Source: Mucilaginibacter sp. Bleaf8
GTDB lineage: Bacteria > Bacteroidota > Bacteroidia > Sphingobacteriales > Sphingobacteriaceae
NCBI RefSeq assembly: GCF_018390515.1
Contig: NZ_JAHBBK010000003.1
Coordinates: 558,001 to 622,000, forward strand
Length of the DNA stretch: 64,000 nucleotides
Direction of reading: 5' to 3'
Part shown: positions 17,281-26,046 of the stretch, in pieces
Numbering within the stretch: position 1 is the first letter of the stretch
Layout: every line of letters begins with the position of its first letter
The notes under the pieces: generated by a model
What the model saw: only the letters and a program-made list of their open reading frames with translations
The model's database searches: none
Told to the model about the DNA's origin: nothing
Made by a program: the position numbers and the translations under genes

Positions 17281-17319
17281 AAACAAGACTATGTGAGCAT
17301 GTGCCGCATAGTCTTGTTT
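17281..17319 (-). terminator. Hairpin upstream of greA, after the barrel-like gene
   Basis: Perfect 13-bp stem AAACAAGACTATG / CATAGTCTTGTTT with a 13-nt loop. It is placed to end the transcript of the minus-strand gene that stops at 17371 and insulate greA. Confidence 0.7.
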
Positions 17320-17370
17320 ATGTATAGAACGAAGATAAGAAGATTAAATTTTATTCTCCAAATTTTTTAT

Positions 17371-17982
17371 TTACCTGCGTTTTCTTTCACGCATTTTACC
17401 CAGTTGCAAGCCTAAAGCACCATAGCAAAAACTGTTTTTTAAATTAAGGTTAGCACCAGCAGTGATAGTAAGGCCTACAAAGCGCGACAAGCCCGTGTTT
17501 ACAAACTTAGCCTCTATGGGAAGCCCGGCGGTATAAGATTGCCGATCTACATCCGGGCCATAATATCCGGTTAACGGATACGTAATACGTTCCGGTCGCG
17601 TAATCCTAACATAAGATAAGCCTGTTGAAACTGTTATGTTTGAATAGGGATGATGAGTAAGCTTTTTACCCACCAGCAAATCATATGCTTTCAGCTCCGA
17701 AACTTTGTTGCTTTTTTCATTGAACAGTAACGAAAGATTGTCGTTGTAACTTACTTTAGCGCTTATTTCATAACCGTTTTTAGCCAGGGTTATATAGCCT
17801 GAAGCGTAAAAAGTAAGGCTACCTAAACCTAAGTTGCCCCCTGCCATATAATAGATGCTACCGCGTTTATAAAAAGCAGAGTCGGCCTTCTGCGCAGATG
17901 CCGAATAAAAGCAGCCGAGCAGAAGTACAATGATAGAGCAGCGGATAATTACCGCCCATAATATGCCGGGCTTGTTGTACAT
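17371..17982 (-). CDS. Exported protein, possible small outer-membrane beta-barrel
   Basis: Not recognised as a named family. The ATG at 17982 gives 203 residues with a clear signal peptide (hydrophobic IIRCSIIVLLLGCFYSASAQ). The mature part is alternating polar/hydrophobic with many Tyr and Gly (YYMAGGNLGLGSLTFYASGYITLAKNG cut into short strands), as in small outer-membrane barrels, and ends in basic residues (RERKRR). It begins 23 bases after the hydroxyacid dehydrogenase stop on the same strand. Confidence 0.75.
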   Translation of the reverse strand: MYNKPGILWAVIIRCSIIVLLLGCFYSASAQKADSAFYKRGSIYYMAGGNLGLGSLTFYASGYITLAKNGYEISAKVSYNDNLSLLFNEKSNKVSELKAYDLLVGKKLTHHPYSNITVSTGLSYVRITRPERITYPLTGYYGPDVDRQSYTAGLPIEAKFVNTGLSRFVGLTITAGANLNLKNSFCYGALGLQLGKMRERKRR

Positions 17983-18005
17983 AAGGCAGTTCAGGTTTTT
18001 AACTG

Positions 18006-18932
18006 CTAAGATATGCTTTTTATTTTCTCGGCCATTACCTCGCTTATTTTCCGGTACGATTCGAAAGTCCACCCGGCTACGTGCGGGCTCAGCAATACCT
18101 TGCCCGACTGGCGCAGCTCTTCATACCAGCTTTGCTCACCCAAAGCCGGGAATTTTTCGGTTTCCAGCACGTCCAGCCCGGCACCTAAAATTTTACCTTG
18201 ACTGATAGCATTCAATATGGCCTGTGTTTTTACTATTTTGCCACGGGCGGTGTTCAATAAAAATATCGGTTTTTTAAACTGCTGCAGGTACTCGTCATTT
18301 ACCAGTCCGTTCGTTTCATCCGTTAATGGGATATGCAGGCTCAGGATATCACTTTGTTCAGTTATTTGCTGCATGGTGGCTTCGTGGGCGTAATTGTCGC
18401 TAAAACCGGTCTTGTATTTATCGTAGGCCAGTACATTTATCTCAAAGCCTTTGAGCTTACGGGCAAAGCTTTGGCCCATGTTGCCATAGCCTATAATACC
18501 CACTGTACGGCCTTTCAGTTCATAACCCCGGTTGGCTTCGCGCTGCCACAAACCCGCCCGTACCTCCGCATCGCCACGGTTCAGGTTGTTCATGAGCGAT
18601 AACAGCATGCCAATGGCATGTTCGCCAACCGCATCGCGGTTGCCCTCGGGGGCATTGAGTAAAGTAATACCCTTTTGCAGAGCATAAGCCTCGTCAATAT
18701 TATCCATACCGGCACCGGCACGGGCAATAAAGCGCAGGTTGGTAGCCGTATCCAGCACTGTTTTATCTACCTGAAACTTGGAGCGTATTACCAGTCCTTC
18801 GTAATCGGGCAGTATAGCTAAAACTTCGTCGAGCTTAATAGAGGGGCGATAATCGCAGGTATAACCCAGCGCTTCGGTTTGTTCTATAAAAATGGGGTGC
18901 AGGTCGTCAACAATCAGTAATCTGTTTTTCAA
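18006..18932 (-). CDS. D-2-hydroxyacid dehydrogenase family protein (SerA/GhrA-like)
   Basis: NAD(P)-dependent oxidoreductase of 308 residues. The Rossmann motif GIIGYGNMG lies around residues 144-152, the substrate/NAD Arg in LLNTARGKIV near 228, and the catalytic His in LSPHVAGW near 285. No C-terminal ACT domain is present, so it is a short-form enzyme; phosphoglycerate, glyoxylate or another 2-keto acid could be the substrate. The only fitting start is a TTG at 18932, supported by a perfect -7 box 20 bases upstream. Confidence 0.9.
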   Translation of the reverse strand: MKNRLLIVDDLHPIFIEQTEALGYTCDYRPSIKLDEVLAILPDYEGLVIRSKFQVDKTVLDTATNLRFIARAGAGMDNIDEAYALQKGITLLNAPEGNRDAVGEHAIGMLLSLMNNLNRGDAEVRAGLWQREANRGYELKGRTVGIIGYGNMGQSFARKLKGFEINVLAYDKYKTGFSDNYAHEATMQQITEQSDILSLHIPLTDETNGLVNDEYLQQFKKPIFLLNTARGKIVKTQAILNAISQGKILGAGLDVLETEKFPALGEQSWYEELRQSGKVLLSPHVAGWTFESYRKISEVMAEKIKSIS

Positions 18933-18952
18933 CGTCTTTGTATTTGATTGGG

Positions 18953-18960
18953 CAAATGTA
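18953..18960 (-). promoter_or_regulatory. -7 promoter box of the hydroxyacid dehydrogenase gene
   Basis: TACATTTG on the minus strand, 20 bases upstream of the TTG start. It supports that start, since a longer protein would run into the promoter. Confidence 0.6.
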
Positions 18961-19023
18961 TTGAATGCAGCTAATCTAAACAGTAAAACTGCGTAAGCTT
19001 TCTGTAAATTATATCAGTGTGCG

Positions 19024-19275
19024 TTATAATGCAGGTATTATTGTACACAGCATCACTATGGCGTTGAGTATCATGCCAATCTTATGAACCAAAGTCGATT
19101 TGTGCCTGAAGTAATCAATAAGCCATGCTATAGCGCCAATAGGTAATGTAAAAAACTCAACAAGAAATGATCCAGGTGGCGTATGGCTGTTACCGGAAAA
19201 TCTTATACCTGCAATAATAGCCAGTGCAAAACATATAAAGTAAAAACTGTGATAAACAATTTCCCTGATGTTCAT
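19024..19275 (-). CDS. Small membrane protein, unknown function
   Basis: An 83-residue frame with three hydrophobic segments (FYFICFALAIIAGI, FFTLPIGAIAWLI, ILNAIVMLCTIIPAL), consistent with a small integral membrane protein. It starts only five bases after the rsmA stop on the same strand, which supports it as a real cotranscribed gene. No family recognised. Confidence 0.7.
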   Translation of the reverse strand: MNIREIVYHSFYFICFALAIIAGIRFSGNSHTPPGSFLVEFFTLPIGAIAWLIDYFRHKSTLVHKIGMILNAIVMLCTIIPAL

Positions 19276-19280
19276 GACAA

Positions 19281-20063
19281 TTAACGGTTTGCTGTTATCT
19301 TATTCGTCAGTTCTACAAAATCAGCTACCGTCAGTCGCTCGGCGCGCAAGTCCAGCATAGCCTCATTAGTCATCGCCTCTTTGTTAATTAAGGCCGATAA
19401 CGCATTGCGTAGTGTTTTGCGGCGCTGGTTGAAACCGGCCTTTACCACCTGCCAAAACAGCTTTTCATCGCAAGGCAGTTCTTTTACCTCATTACGGGTA
19501 AGGCGTATTACGGCCGATAGTACCTTAGGCGGCGGATTAAATACACCGGCTTTTACGGTAAACAAATACTCTACTTTATAATAAGCCTGTAAAAACACGC
19601 TCAGTATGCCATACTCTTTACTGCCGGCTTTAGCCGAGCAGCGCTCGGCTACCTCTTTTTGGAACATGCCAACCGACTCTACTACCTGCTGGCGGTTATC
19701 CAGTATCTTAAAAAGAATTTGCGACGAGATGTTATACGGAAAGTTGCCGATGATGGCCAGTGGCCCGTTAAACACCTGGCCGAAATCCATTTCCAGAAAA
19801 TCAGCATTAATAAGGCGTTCGCCCAGTTGCGGATACTTTTTTTGCAGGAACAGGTACGACTCGGTATCGATATCGATCAGGTAAGTTTGAAAATCTGTTT
19901 TTTGCAGTAAAAAATCAGATAACACACCCATGCCGGGCCCAACTTCCAGTACCTGTGTATAGGTATGTGCCGCCGGACGCAGGCTGTCCACAATTTTTGA
20001 AGCAATATTTTTATCGGTTAAAAAATGCTGCCCCAGGTGCTTTTTCGCTCTTACCAATGACAT
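19281..20063 (-). CDS. rsmA: 16S rRNA adenine(1518/1519)-dimethyltransferase
   Basis: Dimethylates two adjacent adenosines in the 3' hairpin of 16S rRNA during small-subunit assembly (KsgA). The 260-residue protein starts with the signature KKHLGQHFLTD, has the SAM-binding motif LEVGPGMGVLSDFLL at about residues 39-53, and the catalytic NxPY-type motif IGNFPYNISS near 120. Length is standard. It is divergent from pdxA. Confidence 0.96.
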   Translation of the reverse strand: MSLVRAKKHLGQHFLTDKNIASKIVDSLRPAAHTYTQVLEVGPGMGVLSDFLLQKTDFQTYLIDIDTESYLFLQKKYPQLGERLINADFLEMDFGQVFNGPLAIIGNFPYNISSQILFKILDNRQQVVESVGMFQKEVAERCSAKAGSKEYGILSVFLQAYYKVEYLFTVKAGVFNPPPKVLSAVIRLTRNEVKELPCDEKLFWQVVKAGFNQRRKTLRNALSALINKEAMTNEAMLDLRAERLTVADFVELTNKITANR

Positions 20064-20193
20064 TATTTATGCAATTATTTGGCAAATTACGTCATATTTG
20101 CGCTTGGTTTGTAAACATTACTACCAAAAAATCTTTTTATTTGCATGAATTGATAAAAAGATCGGTGCTTGCTTGCGCTGATTTTAGAAGATT

Positions 20194-20260
20194 GATTTTA
20201 CCAATGAAATTCAAATAGTATGGGAGTTGTAAAAGGCCTCAGCCAATTATTGGTAAAATC
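20194..20260. repeat. 12-bp inverted repeat in the pdxA leader
   Basis: GATTTTACCAAT at 20194-20205 pairs perfectly with ATTGGTAAAATC at 20249-20260, with a 43-base spacer; it ends 17 bases before pdxA. It may be an operator pair or a leader stem. The 214-base rsmA-pdxA gap otherwise shows only AT-rich promoter-like DNA. Confidence 0.6.
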
Positions 20261-20277
20261 ACAACACTGATGTAAAC

Positions 20278-21333
20278 ATGAGCGAAAAGCTAAAAATAGG
20301 TATCAGCATTGGCGATGTAAACGGCATCGGTCTTGAGGTAATTATTAAAACCCTGGCCGATAACCGCATATTTGATTACTGTACACCTATAGTGTACGGG
20401 CATACCAAAGTAGCCTCTTTTCATCGCCGTACAGTGCATGTACACGATCTGAATTTTAACGTAATTACCAGCGCGGCACAGGCTCACCATAAAAAAGCCA
20501 ACATTATTAACTGCTGGGAAGAAGACGTAAAAATTGAATTGGGCATAGCCAACGAAACAGGTGGCAAATACGCCTTCCTGTCGCTTGAGCGCGCTACCAA
20601 CGATTTACTGGCCGGTGAAATTGATGCACTGGTAACCGCACCCATCAATAAAGACAATATCCAAAGCGAAAGCTTTAACTTTCCGGGGCATACCGAGTAT
20701 TTGCAGCAGCGTGACAATGCAGCTGACGTGCTGATGTTTCTGGTAAGCGATACTTTGCGTGTGGGCGTAGTAACCGGTCATATCCCTATTGCCCGTGTAG
20801 CCGAAAGCTTATCTGCCGAAAAGATACTGGCCAAGTTGCGGCTGATGGATGCCAGCCTGCGCAACGATTTCTGGATACGTAAACCTAAAATTGCGGTGTT
20901 GGGCCTTAACCCCCATGCCGGCGATAATGGTTTAATTGGCAGTGAAGAAAAGGACATTATTATACCGGCTATTGAAGAAGCCCGTGCTAATGATATACTG
21001 GCTTTAGGCCCATACGCTGCCGACGGCTTTTTTGCCAACAATACTTACCAGCAGTTTGATGCCGTACTGGCCATGTACCACGATCAGGGCCTGATACCGT
21101 TTAAACAAGTTTCGTTTGAATCGGGCGTAAATTACACGGCTGGGCTTAGCTTTGTGCGTACCTCGCCCGATCATGGTACCGCGTATGATATTGCAGGGAA
21201 AAATAAAGCATCCGAAACATCCTTCCGCGAAGCGTTGTTTGAGGCTATACATATCGTGAGGCGCCGCCGGGAAACTGCCGTGCTGAACGAGAACCCGCTG
21301 GCGTTTGCCAAACTGAGCCGCGACCGGGATTAA
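20278..21333 (+). CDS. pdxA: 4-hydroxythreonine-4-phosphate dehydrogenase
   Basis: NAD- and metal-dependent enzyme of the DXP-dependent pyridoxal 5'-phosphate pathway. The 351-residue protein shows family motifs ISIGDVNGIGLEV near the start, APINKDNI and FPGHTEYL in the middle, LNPHAGDNG, and RTSPDHGTAYDIAGK near the end; the conserved His residues in GHTEYL and NPHAG, and in PDHGTAYD, are expected metal ligands. Length is slightly above the E. coli enzyme. It is preceded by a possible leader stem. Confidence 0.95.
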   Translation: MSEKLKIGISIGDVNGIGLEVIIKTLADNRIFDYCTPIVYGHTKVASFHRRTVHVHDLNFNVITSAAQAHHKKANIINCWEEDVKIELGIANETGGKYAFLSLERATNDLLAGEIDALVTAPINKDNIQSESFNFPGHTEYLQQRDNAADVLMFLVSDTLRVGVVTGHIPIARVAESLSAEKILAKLRLMDASLRNDFWIRKPKIAVLGLNPHAGDNGLIGSEEKDIIIPAIEEARANDILALGPYAADGFFANNTYQQFDAVLAMYHDQGLIPFKQVSFESGVNYTAGLSFVRTSPDHGTAYDIAGKNKASETSFREALFEAIHIVRRRRETAVLNENPLAFAKLSRDRD

Positions 21334-21436
21334 TGACCAAAACATTGTTACCTGAAAAATAACAATGTTTCGGCTTTGCAGCCGTTACTTTATTACAGTA
21401 GTAGTTGCAGCATTTTAGTACATCTTCCAAATAATA

Positions 21437-22618
21437 ATGAGTAATCCACTTCTCCGGGTACGGTCTATCGATGCGTTCCGCGCGGTTACCATGTTCCTGA
21501 TGATTTTTGTAAATGATCTGGACGGCGTACCCGGCGTACCGAACTGGCTAAAACATGCCGGTGATACAGCCGATGCCCTGGGCATGGCCGATGTGATTTT
21601 TCCGGCCTTTTTGTTTATTGTAGGCTTGTCTATTCCGTTTGCTTTTCATAATCGCAAAAGCCAGGGCGGGCGTGTGCCTTACCGCATTGTAACGCGGTCG
21701 CTGGCCCTTATATTAATCGGTTTTTTCCATGCCAATATGGAAACTTACAATGAGGCAACTACAGCTTTGCCCAAACCGGTTTGGGAAAGCCTGGTTACCT
21801 TTGCCTTCTTCTTTATTTTTCTGGATTACCGCAACGTGGCATCGCTCAAAAGAAACCTGCTGCAAGGCTTCGGTTTTTTGCTGCTGGTGGCCATGTCGGC
21901 ACTGTATCGCAGCAGCGATCCGGCGCATTCAACATGGCTGCATTTCAGTTGGTGGGGTATTTTGGGACTTATTGGCTGGTCGTACCTGTTCTGCGCACTT
22001 ATCTATCATTACAGCAAAGGCGTTTTGTGGATACAGGCAGCCGCCTGGGTTATATTTGTACTCATCAACCTCGATTTTCATTTCGGCTGGCTGGCCTTTT
22101 TAAATAGCTGGCAAAGCTATATCTGGCTGGCAGGCAACGGCGCTATGCAGGCCTTTACCATGGCTGGCATTATGGTGTCGGTTATGTATATACGGTTAAA
22201 AGAAACCAATGAGTTGAAGCTGCTTTGGCCGGGCATGTTTTTGCTGGCCGTTATTCTGTTCAACCTCGGCTTTATTGTACGGTATGTAAGTGGCGGTATC
22301 TCCAAGGCTCATGATACGCCCTCATGGGTGCTTATTTGTACCGGTATCAGCCTGGTTGTGTATGCCCTGTTTATGTTTGTAGTGGATGTGAAGCAGCAAT
22401 ACCGCTGGTTTAAAATTATTGAGCCGGCAGGTACCAATACGTTTACCTGCTACCTGGTGCCTTTTATATTTTACCCGATTTACCAGATGACGGATTTAGG
22501 CTACCCCGAATACTTGAGCCAGGGAACAGGTGGCCTGATTAAGTGCGTACTCTTTTCGTTTGCAATGATATGGCTGGCGGGGCTATTAGATAAGATCAAC
22601 GTTCGCTTAAAAATATAG
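21437..22618 (+). CDS. Heparan-alpha-glucosaminide N-acetyltransferase-like membrane protein (DUF5009-type)
   Basis: Polytopic membrane protein of 393 residues with about ten to eleven hydrophobic helices. The N-terminal pattern RVRSIDAFRAVTMFLMIFVND, then GMADVIFPAFLFIVGLSIPFA, is characteristic of the family related to lysosomal HGSNAT. By analogy it may acetylate a periplasmic sugar with cytoplasmic acetyl-CoA. The substrate is unknown, and no sugar-degradation genes flank it here. It sits alone between pdxA and the lipid gene block. Confidence 0.85.
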   Translation: MSNPLLRVRSIDAFRAVTMFLMIFVNDLDGVPGVPNWLKHAGDTADALGMADVIFPAFLFIVGLSIPFAFHNRKSQGGRVPYRIVTRSLALILIGFFHANMETYNEATTALPKPVWESLVTFAFFFIFLDYRNVASLKRNLLQGFGFLLLVAMSALYRSSDPAHSTWLHFSWWGILGLIGWSYLFCALIYHYSKGVLWIQAAAWVIFVLINLDFHFGWLAFLNSWQSYIWLAGNGAMQAFTMAGIMVSVMYIRLKETNELKLLWPGMFLLAVILFNLGFIVRYVSGGISKAHDTPSWVLICTGISLVVYALFMFVVDVKQQYRWFKIIEPAGTNTFTCYLVPFIFYPIYQMTDLGYPEYLSQGTGGLIKCVLFSFAMIWLAGLLDKINVRLKI

Positions 22619-22677
22619 CTTTCAGGGGCATAAATTTCTTATTTAAAAAAACACTTTACCATTACATAATAAATCCC

Positions 22678-22685
22678 TACATTTG
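22678..22685 (+). promoter_or_regulatory. -7 promoter box of the yceD-rpmF-plsX-fabH block
   Basis: TACATTTG, a perfect match. Any start at the TTG inside this box (22683) would precede transcription, so it fixes the yceD start downstream, at the TTG at 22704. Confidence 0.65.
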
Positions 22686-22703
22686 CGGGCTAATTGTCGC
22701 TCA

Positions 22704-23234
22704 TTGAAATCGTTAAGACCATATTCGATACCTTTTACCGGGCTGAAACTGGGCAAGCACCAGTTTGAGTATGTGGTAGACAGTGCCTTCTTCAGCGAGT
22801 TTGATTATTCGTTGGTGAAGAAAGCGAACTTACAATGCCAGGTGGAGTTGGATAAGCAGGAAACCATGCTGATCCTGAACTTCCACATCAGCGGTACGGT
22901 TGATTTAACCTGTGATCGTTGTGTAGCAGAGTATCCGCAGCAGCTTGACATACATGAACAGCAGATTGCCAAGTTCAGTGAAGAAGAGGTAGACGAAGAC
23001 GCAGAAATAATAACCCTCAACAAAAATGATAATGAAATCAGTGTTGCAGGGCTCATATATGAATTTGTAACAGTTGCCGTGCCGTTTATTGCAAACTGCG
23101 GCAACGAGGGGAATACCCCTTATTGTGATAAAGATATGCTTGATCGTTTAAACAAACTTTCGGGCAGTGATGAACAAGAAAAAAGTGCAGATCCACGCTG
23201 GGATGCACTTAAAAATTTAAATGATTTAAAATAG
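22704..23234 (+). CDS. YceD-family protein (DUF177)
   Basis: Member of the YceD/DUF177 family that nearly always precedes rpmF; in plants and bacteria relatives are linked to 23S rRNA maturation. I place the start at TTG 22704 (KSLRPYSIPFTGLKLGKHQF), giving 176 residues, because the longer frame begins inside the promoter box. A CDRC motif around residue 71 and CGNEGNTPYCD near 138 could bind a metal. It is followed six bases later by rpmF. A TTG start is unusual but fits the homology and the promoter. Confidence 0.9.
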   Translation: MKSLRPYSIPFTGLKLGKHQFEYVVDSAFFSEFDYSLVKKANLQCQVELDKQETMLILNFHISGTVDLTCDRCVAEYPQQLDIHEQQIAKFSEEEVDEDAEIITLNKNDNEISVAGLIYEFVTVAVPFIANCGNEGNTPYCDKDMLDRLNKLSGSDEQEKSADPRWDALKNLNDLK

Positions 23235-23240
23235 GAAGTT

Positions 23241-23432
23241 ATGCCAAATCCAAAACGTAAGTTCTCCAAATCAAGAACTGCTAAACGCAGAACGCATTAT
23301 AAAGCTGAAGCGCCTTCATTAACCACTTGCGCTACTACTGGTGCAGTGCATTTGCCACACCGTGCTTATACTGTTGATGGTAACTTATACTACAACGGTA
23401 AATTATTAATCGAGAATACTGCTACAGCCTAA
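23241..23432 (+). CDS. rpmF: 50S ribosomal protein L32
   Basis: Basic ribosomal protein of 63 residues: PNPKRKFSKSRTAKRRTHYK followed by a short loop with CATTG and HLPHRAY. The usual second Cys pair of zinc-type L32 is absent, so it is a zinc-independent-looking form. Order yceD-rpmF-plsX-fabH is the classical bacterial arrangement linking ribosome and fatty acid synthesis. Confidence 0.96.
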   Translation: MPNPKRKFSKSRTAKRRTHYKAEAPSLTTCATTGAVHLPHRAYTVDGNLYYNGKLLIENTATA

Positions 23433-23447
23433 GCCTGATTTTCTGCA

Positions 23448-24386
23448 ATGAAGATTGGCTTGGATATTATGGGCGGTGATTACGCTCCTAAAGCAGCGGT
23501 TTTAGGAGCAATCGAAGCTTATAAGGCTTTACCCGAAGAGCAAAAGTTGGTACTTATCGGTGATAAGGAAATAGCTGTTAGTATTCTTCAGGAAAACAAT
23601 TTCAGTCCCGATCATTTCGAGTTTGTACACACAACCGAGGTGATAGGTATGGGCGAGCACCCTACTAAAGCCATTGCGCAAAAGCCTGGCTCAAGTATTG
23701 CTGTGGGCTTTAAACTGCTGAAAGAAGGATACATTCAGGCATTTTCATCGGCCGGTAATACAGGCGCTATGCTGGTGGGCGCTATGTTCAGTGTTAAAAC
23801 CATTCCGGGCGTTATACGCCCTGCCATGACAGCAATTGTACCCAAACTGAAAGGCGGTTTGGGTATTTTGTTGGATGTGGGCGCCAATGCCGATTGCAAG
23901 CCCGAAGTGCTGATGCAGTTTGGCGTATTGGGCAGCCTGATGGCGCAATCCATATACCATATGGAAAGCCCGAGGGTTGGCCTGATGAATATTGGCGAAG
24001 AAGAGGAAAAGGGCAACATACTGAGCCTGGCTACTTACCCGCTGATGAAAGAAACACCGCTGTTTAATTTTGTAGGAAACGTAGAAGGTCGGGACCTGTT
24101 TACCGACACGGCAGACGTTTTTGTTTGCGATGGATTTACCGGTAACGTCATTTTAAAACTGGCAGAATCATTCTACGTTATTACACTCAAAAAAGGGTTC
24201 AAAGACGAGTTCTTTGATCGCTTCAATTATGAACAATATGGTGGCAGCCCCATTCTGGGCGTGAATGCCCCGGTGGTGGTAGGGCACGGAATCTCCAATC
24301 CCAAAGCCATCAAAAACATGGTGCTTTTATCCCGAGATGTGGTTGAAAGTGACCTGGTCAATAAAATCAAACAGGCTTTCGTATAA
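23448..24386 (+). CDS. plsX: Phosphate acyltransferase PlsX
   Basis: Converts acyl-ACP to acyl-phosphate, the first step of phosphatidic acid synthesis through PlsX/PlsY. The 312-residue product begins with the signature KIGLDIMGGDYAPKAAVLGA and contains SAGNTGAML and VCDGFTGNVILKLAES, both conserved in the family. It starts 15 bases after rpmF and is followed 12 bases later by fabH. Confidence 0.96.
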   Translation: MKIGLDIMGGDYAPKAAVLGAIEAYKALPEEQKLVLIGDKEIAVSILQENNFSPDHFEFVHTTEVIGMGEHPTKAIAQKPGSSIAVGFKLLKEGYIQAFSSAGNTGAMLVGAMFSVKTIPGVIRPAMTAIVPKLKGGLGILLDVGANADCKPEVLMQFGVLGSLMAQSIYHMESPRVGLMNIGEEEEKGNILSLATYPLMKETPLFNFVGNVEGRDLFTDTADVFVCDGFTGNVILKLAESFYVITLKKGFKDEFFDRFNYEQYGGSPILGVNAPVVVGHGISNPKAIKNMVLLSRDVVESDLVNKIKQAFV

Positions 24387-24398
24387 ATAGATATAAGA

Positions 24399-25388
24399 AT
24401 GCATAAAATACATGCTGCAATTACCGCTGTACATGGCTATGTGCCCGATTATGTGCTCACTAACCATGAACTGGAAAAGCTGGTAGATACGAATGACGAA
24501 TGGATTACTACCCGCACCGGTATCAAAGAACGCCGCATACTGAAAGGCGAAGGCTTGGCTACCTCAGATTTAGCAGTACCCGCTGTTAAAACCTTACTCG
24601 AAAAACGCGGCATCGGTGCCGACGAAATAGACCTGATTATTTTCTGTACCACTACGCCTGATATGCCTTTCCCGGCTACAGCCAATATCTTAGCCGATAA
24701 AATAGGTGCAAAAAACGCATGGGGGTATGACCTCCAGGCGGCTTGTTCCGGCTTTGTGTATGGTTTGTCTACAGGAGCGTCATTTATTGAAAGCGGCAGG
24801 CATAAAAAAGTATTGGTAGTTGGCGGCGATAAAATGTCATCAATTATTGATTACAATGACCGCGCTACCTGCATCATTTTTGGTGACGGCTGCGGCGCTG
24901 CCCTGCTTGAACCTAATGAAGAAGGTTACGGTATTATGGATTCGGTATTGAAAAGCGATGGTTCAGGCCGCGAGTTTTTGCACATGAAAGCCGGTGGGTC
25001 ATTACGCCCCGCTACGCACGAAACTGTATCTGCACGCGAGCACTATGCTTATCAGGAAGGTAAAACTGTATTTAAGTTTGCTGTAACCAATATGGCCGAT
25101 GTTGCTGCCGAAATTATGCAGCGCAACTGCCTGGTAGCCGATGATATTGCCTGGCTGGTACCGCACCAGGCCAACAAGCGCATTATCGATGCTACGGCCA
25201 GCCGTATGGGCATCAGTGATGATAAAGTGGTTGTAAATATCGAGCGTTACGGTAATACTACCAACGGTACCATACCACTGTGCCTGTGGGAGTGGGAAAA
25301 TAAATTTAAAAAAGGTGACAATATTGTGCTGGCCGCTTTTGGCGGTGGTTTTACCTGGGGATCTATGTATCTCCGGTGGGCCTATTAA
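24399..25388 (+). CDS. fabH: Beta-ketoacyl-ACP synthase III
   Basis: Starts fatty acid synthesis by condensing acyl-CoA with malonyl-ACP. The catalytic triad is complete: Cys116 in LQAACSGF, His256 in VPHQANKR, and Asn286 in YGNTTNGT. The GGGFTWGS motif closes the C-terminus. The 329-residue length is standard. It is the last gene of the tightly packed yceD-fabH group; 74 bases of AT-rich DNA precede accB. Confidence 0.97.
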   Translation: MHKIHAAITAVHGYVPDYVLTNHELEKLVDTNDEWITTRTGIKERRILKGEGLATSDLAVPAVKTLLEKRGIGADEIDLIIFCTTTPDMPFPATANILADKIGAKNAWGYDLQAACSGFVYGLSTGASFIESGRHKKVLVVGGDKMSSIIDYNDRATCIIFGDGCGAALLEPNEEGYGIMDSVLKSDGSGREFLHMKAGGSLRPATHETVSAREHYAYQEGKTVFKFAVTNMADVAAEIMQRNCLVADDIAWLVPHQANKRIIDATASRMGISDDKVVVNIERYGNTTNGTIPLCLWEWENKFKKGDNIVLAAFGGGFTWGSMYLRWAY

Positions 25389-25462
25389 TTTGCAGCAACA
25401 ATCTTTGTTCTATTTGTTATAACTTAGTTATTTAAAACATTTATCCAAACCAATTCACCATT

Positions 25463-25945
25463 ATGGATATCAAACAAATTCAGGATCTGATTCGCTTCGT
25501 TTCTAAATCAGGTGTAAACGAAGTTGCTATTGAACAGAACGATTTCAAAATTACCATAAAAACCAACCAGGCGCCAACTATAGTTACTGCAACTATTCCG
25601 GGTCAGCAAATTGCTGCCGCTCCGGTTGCGCAGGCCGCCCCTATGGTTCCGGTGGAACATACTTCAGCTCCGGCCGAAGCACCAGCCGCTGCCGACGTAT
25701 CTAAATACGTAACTATCAAATCGCCGATGATCGGTACTTTCTATCGCTCATCATCTCCTGACAAACCATCATTTGCTAACGTTGGCGATGAAATTAAATC
25801 AGGAAGCGTACTTTGCATCATCGAGGCTATGAAACTGTTCAACGAAATCGAATCTGAAGTATCAGGCCGTATCGTTAAAGTTCTGGTTGAAAATGCATCG
25901 CCGGTTGAATATGATCAACCACTGTTTTTAGTTGAACCTATGTAA
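25463..25945 (+). CDS. accB: Biotin carboxyl carrier protein of acetyl-CoA carboxylase
   Basis: Carries biotin between the two half-reactions of acetyl-CoA carboxylase. The 160-residue protein has an N-terminal segment (DIKQIQDLIRFVSKSGVNEV), an Ala/Pro-rich linker at about 44-80, and the biotinyl domain with the biotinylated Lys124 in IEAMKLFNEIE. The thumb segment SPMIGTFYRSSSPD is typical of AccB. It is followed by accC after a 101-base gap. Confidence 0.97.
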   Translation: MDIKQIQDLIRFVSKSGVNEVAIEQNDFKITIKTNQAPTIVTATIPGQQIAAAPVAQAAPMVPVEHTSAPAEAPAAADVSKYVTIKSPMIGTFYRSSSPDKPSFANVGDEIKSGSVLCIIEAMKLFNEIESEVSGRIVKVLVENASPVEYDQPLFLVEPM

Positions 25946-26046
25946 TTTGATGATTGCACCGGTTTTGTTTCTGTAATTAAGCGGATGGATTTATACCATC
26001 AGTTTGCACAGGAGCGTTAATCAGTGAAATCCCAAACACAAACTCT

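Noticed and set aside
19955..20218. Plus-strand 87-residue frame across the rsmA start and intergenic gap
   Set aside because: Half overlaps rsmA in antisense, no recognisable motif, and it ends in promoter-like DNA.
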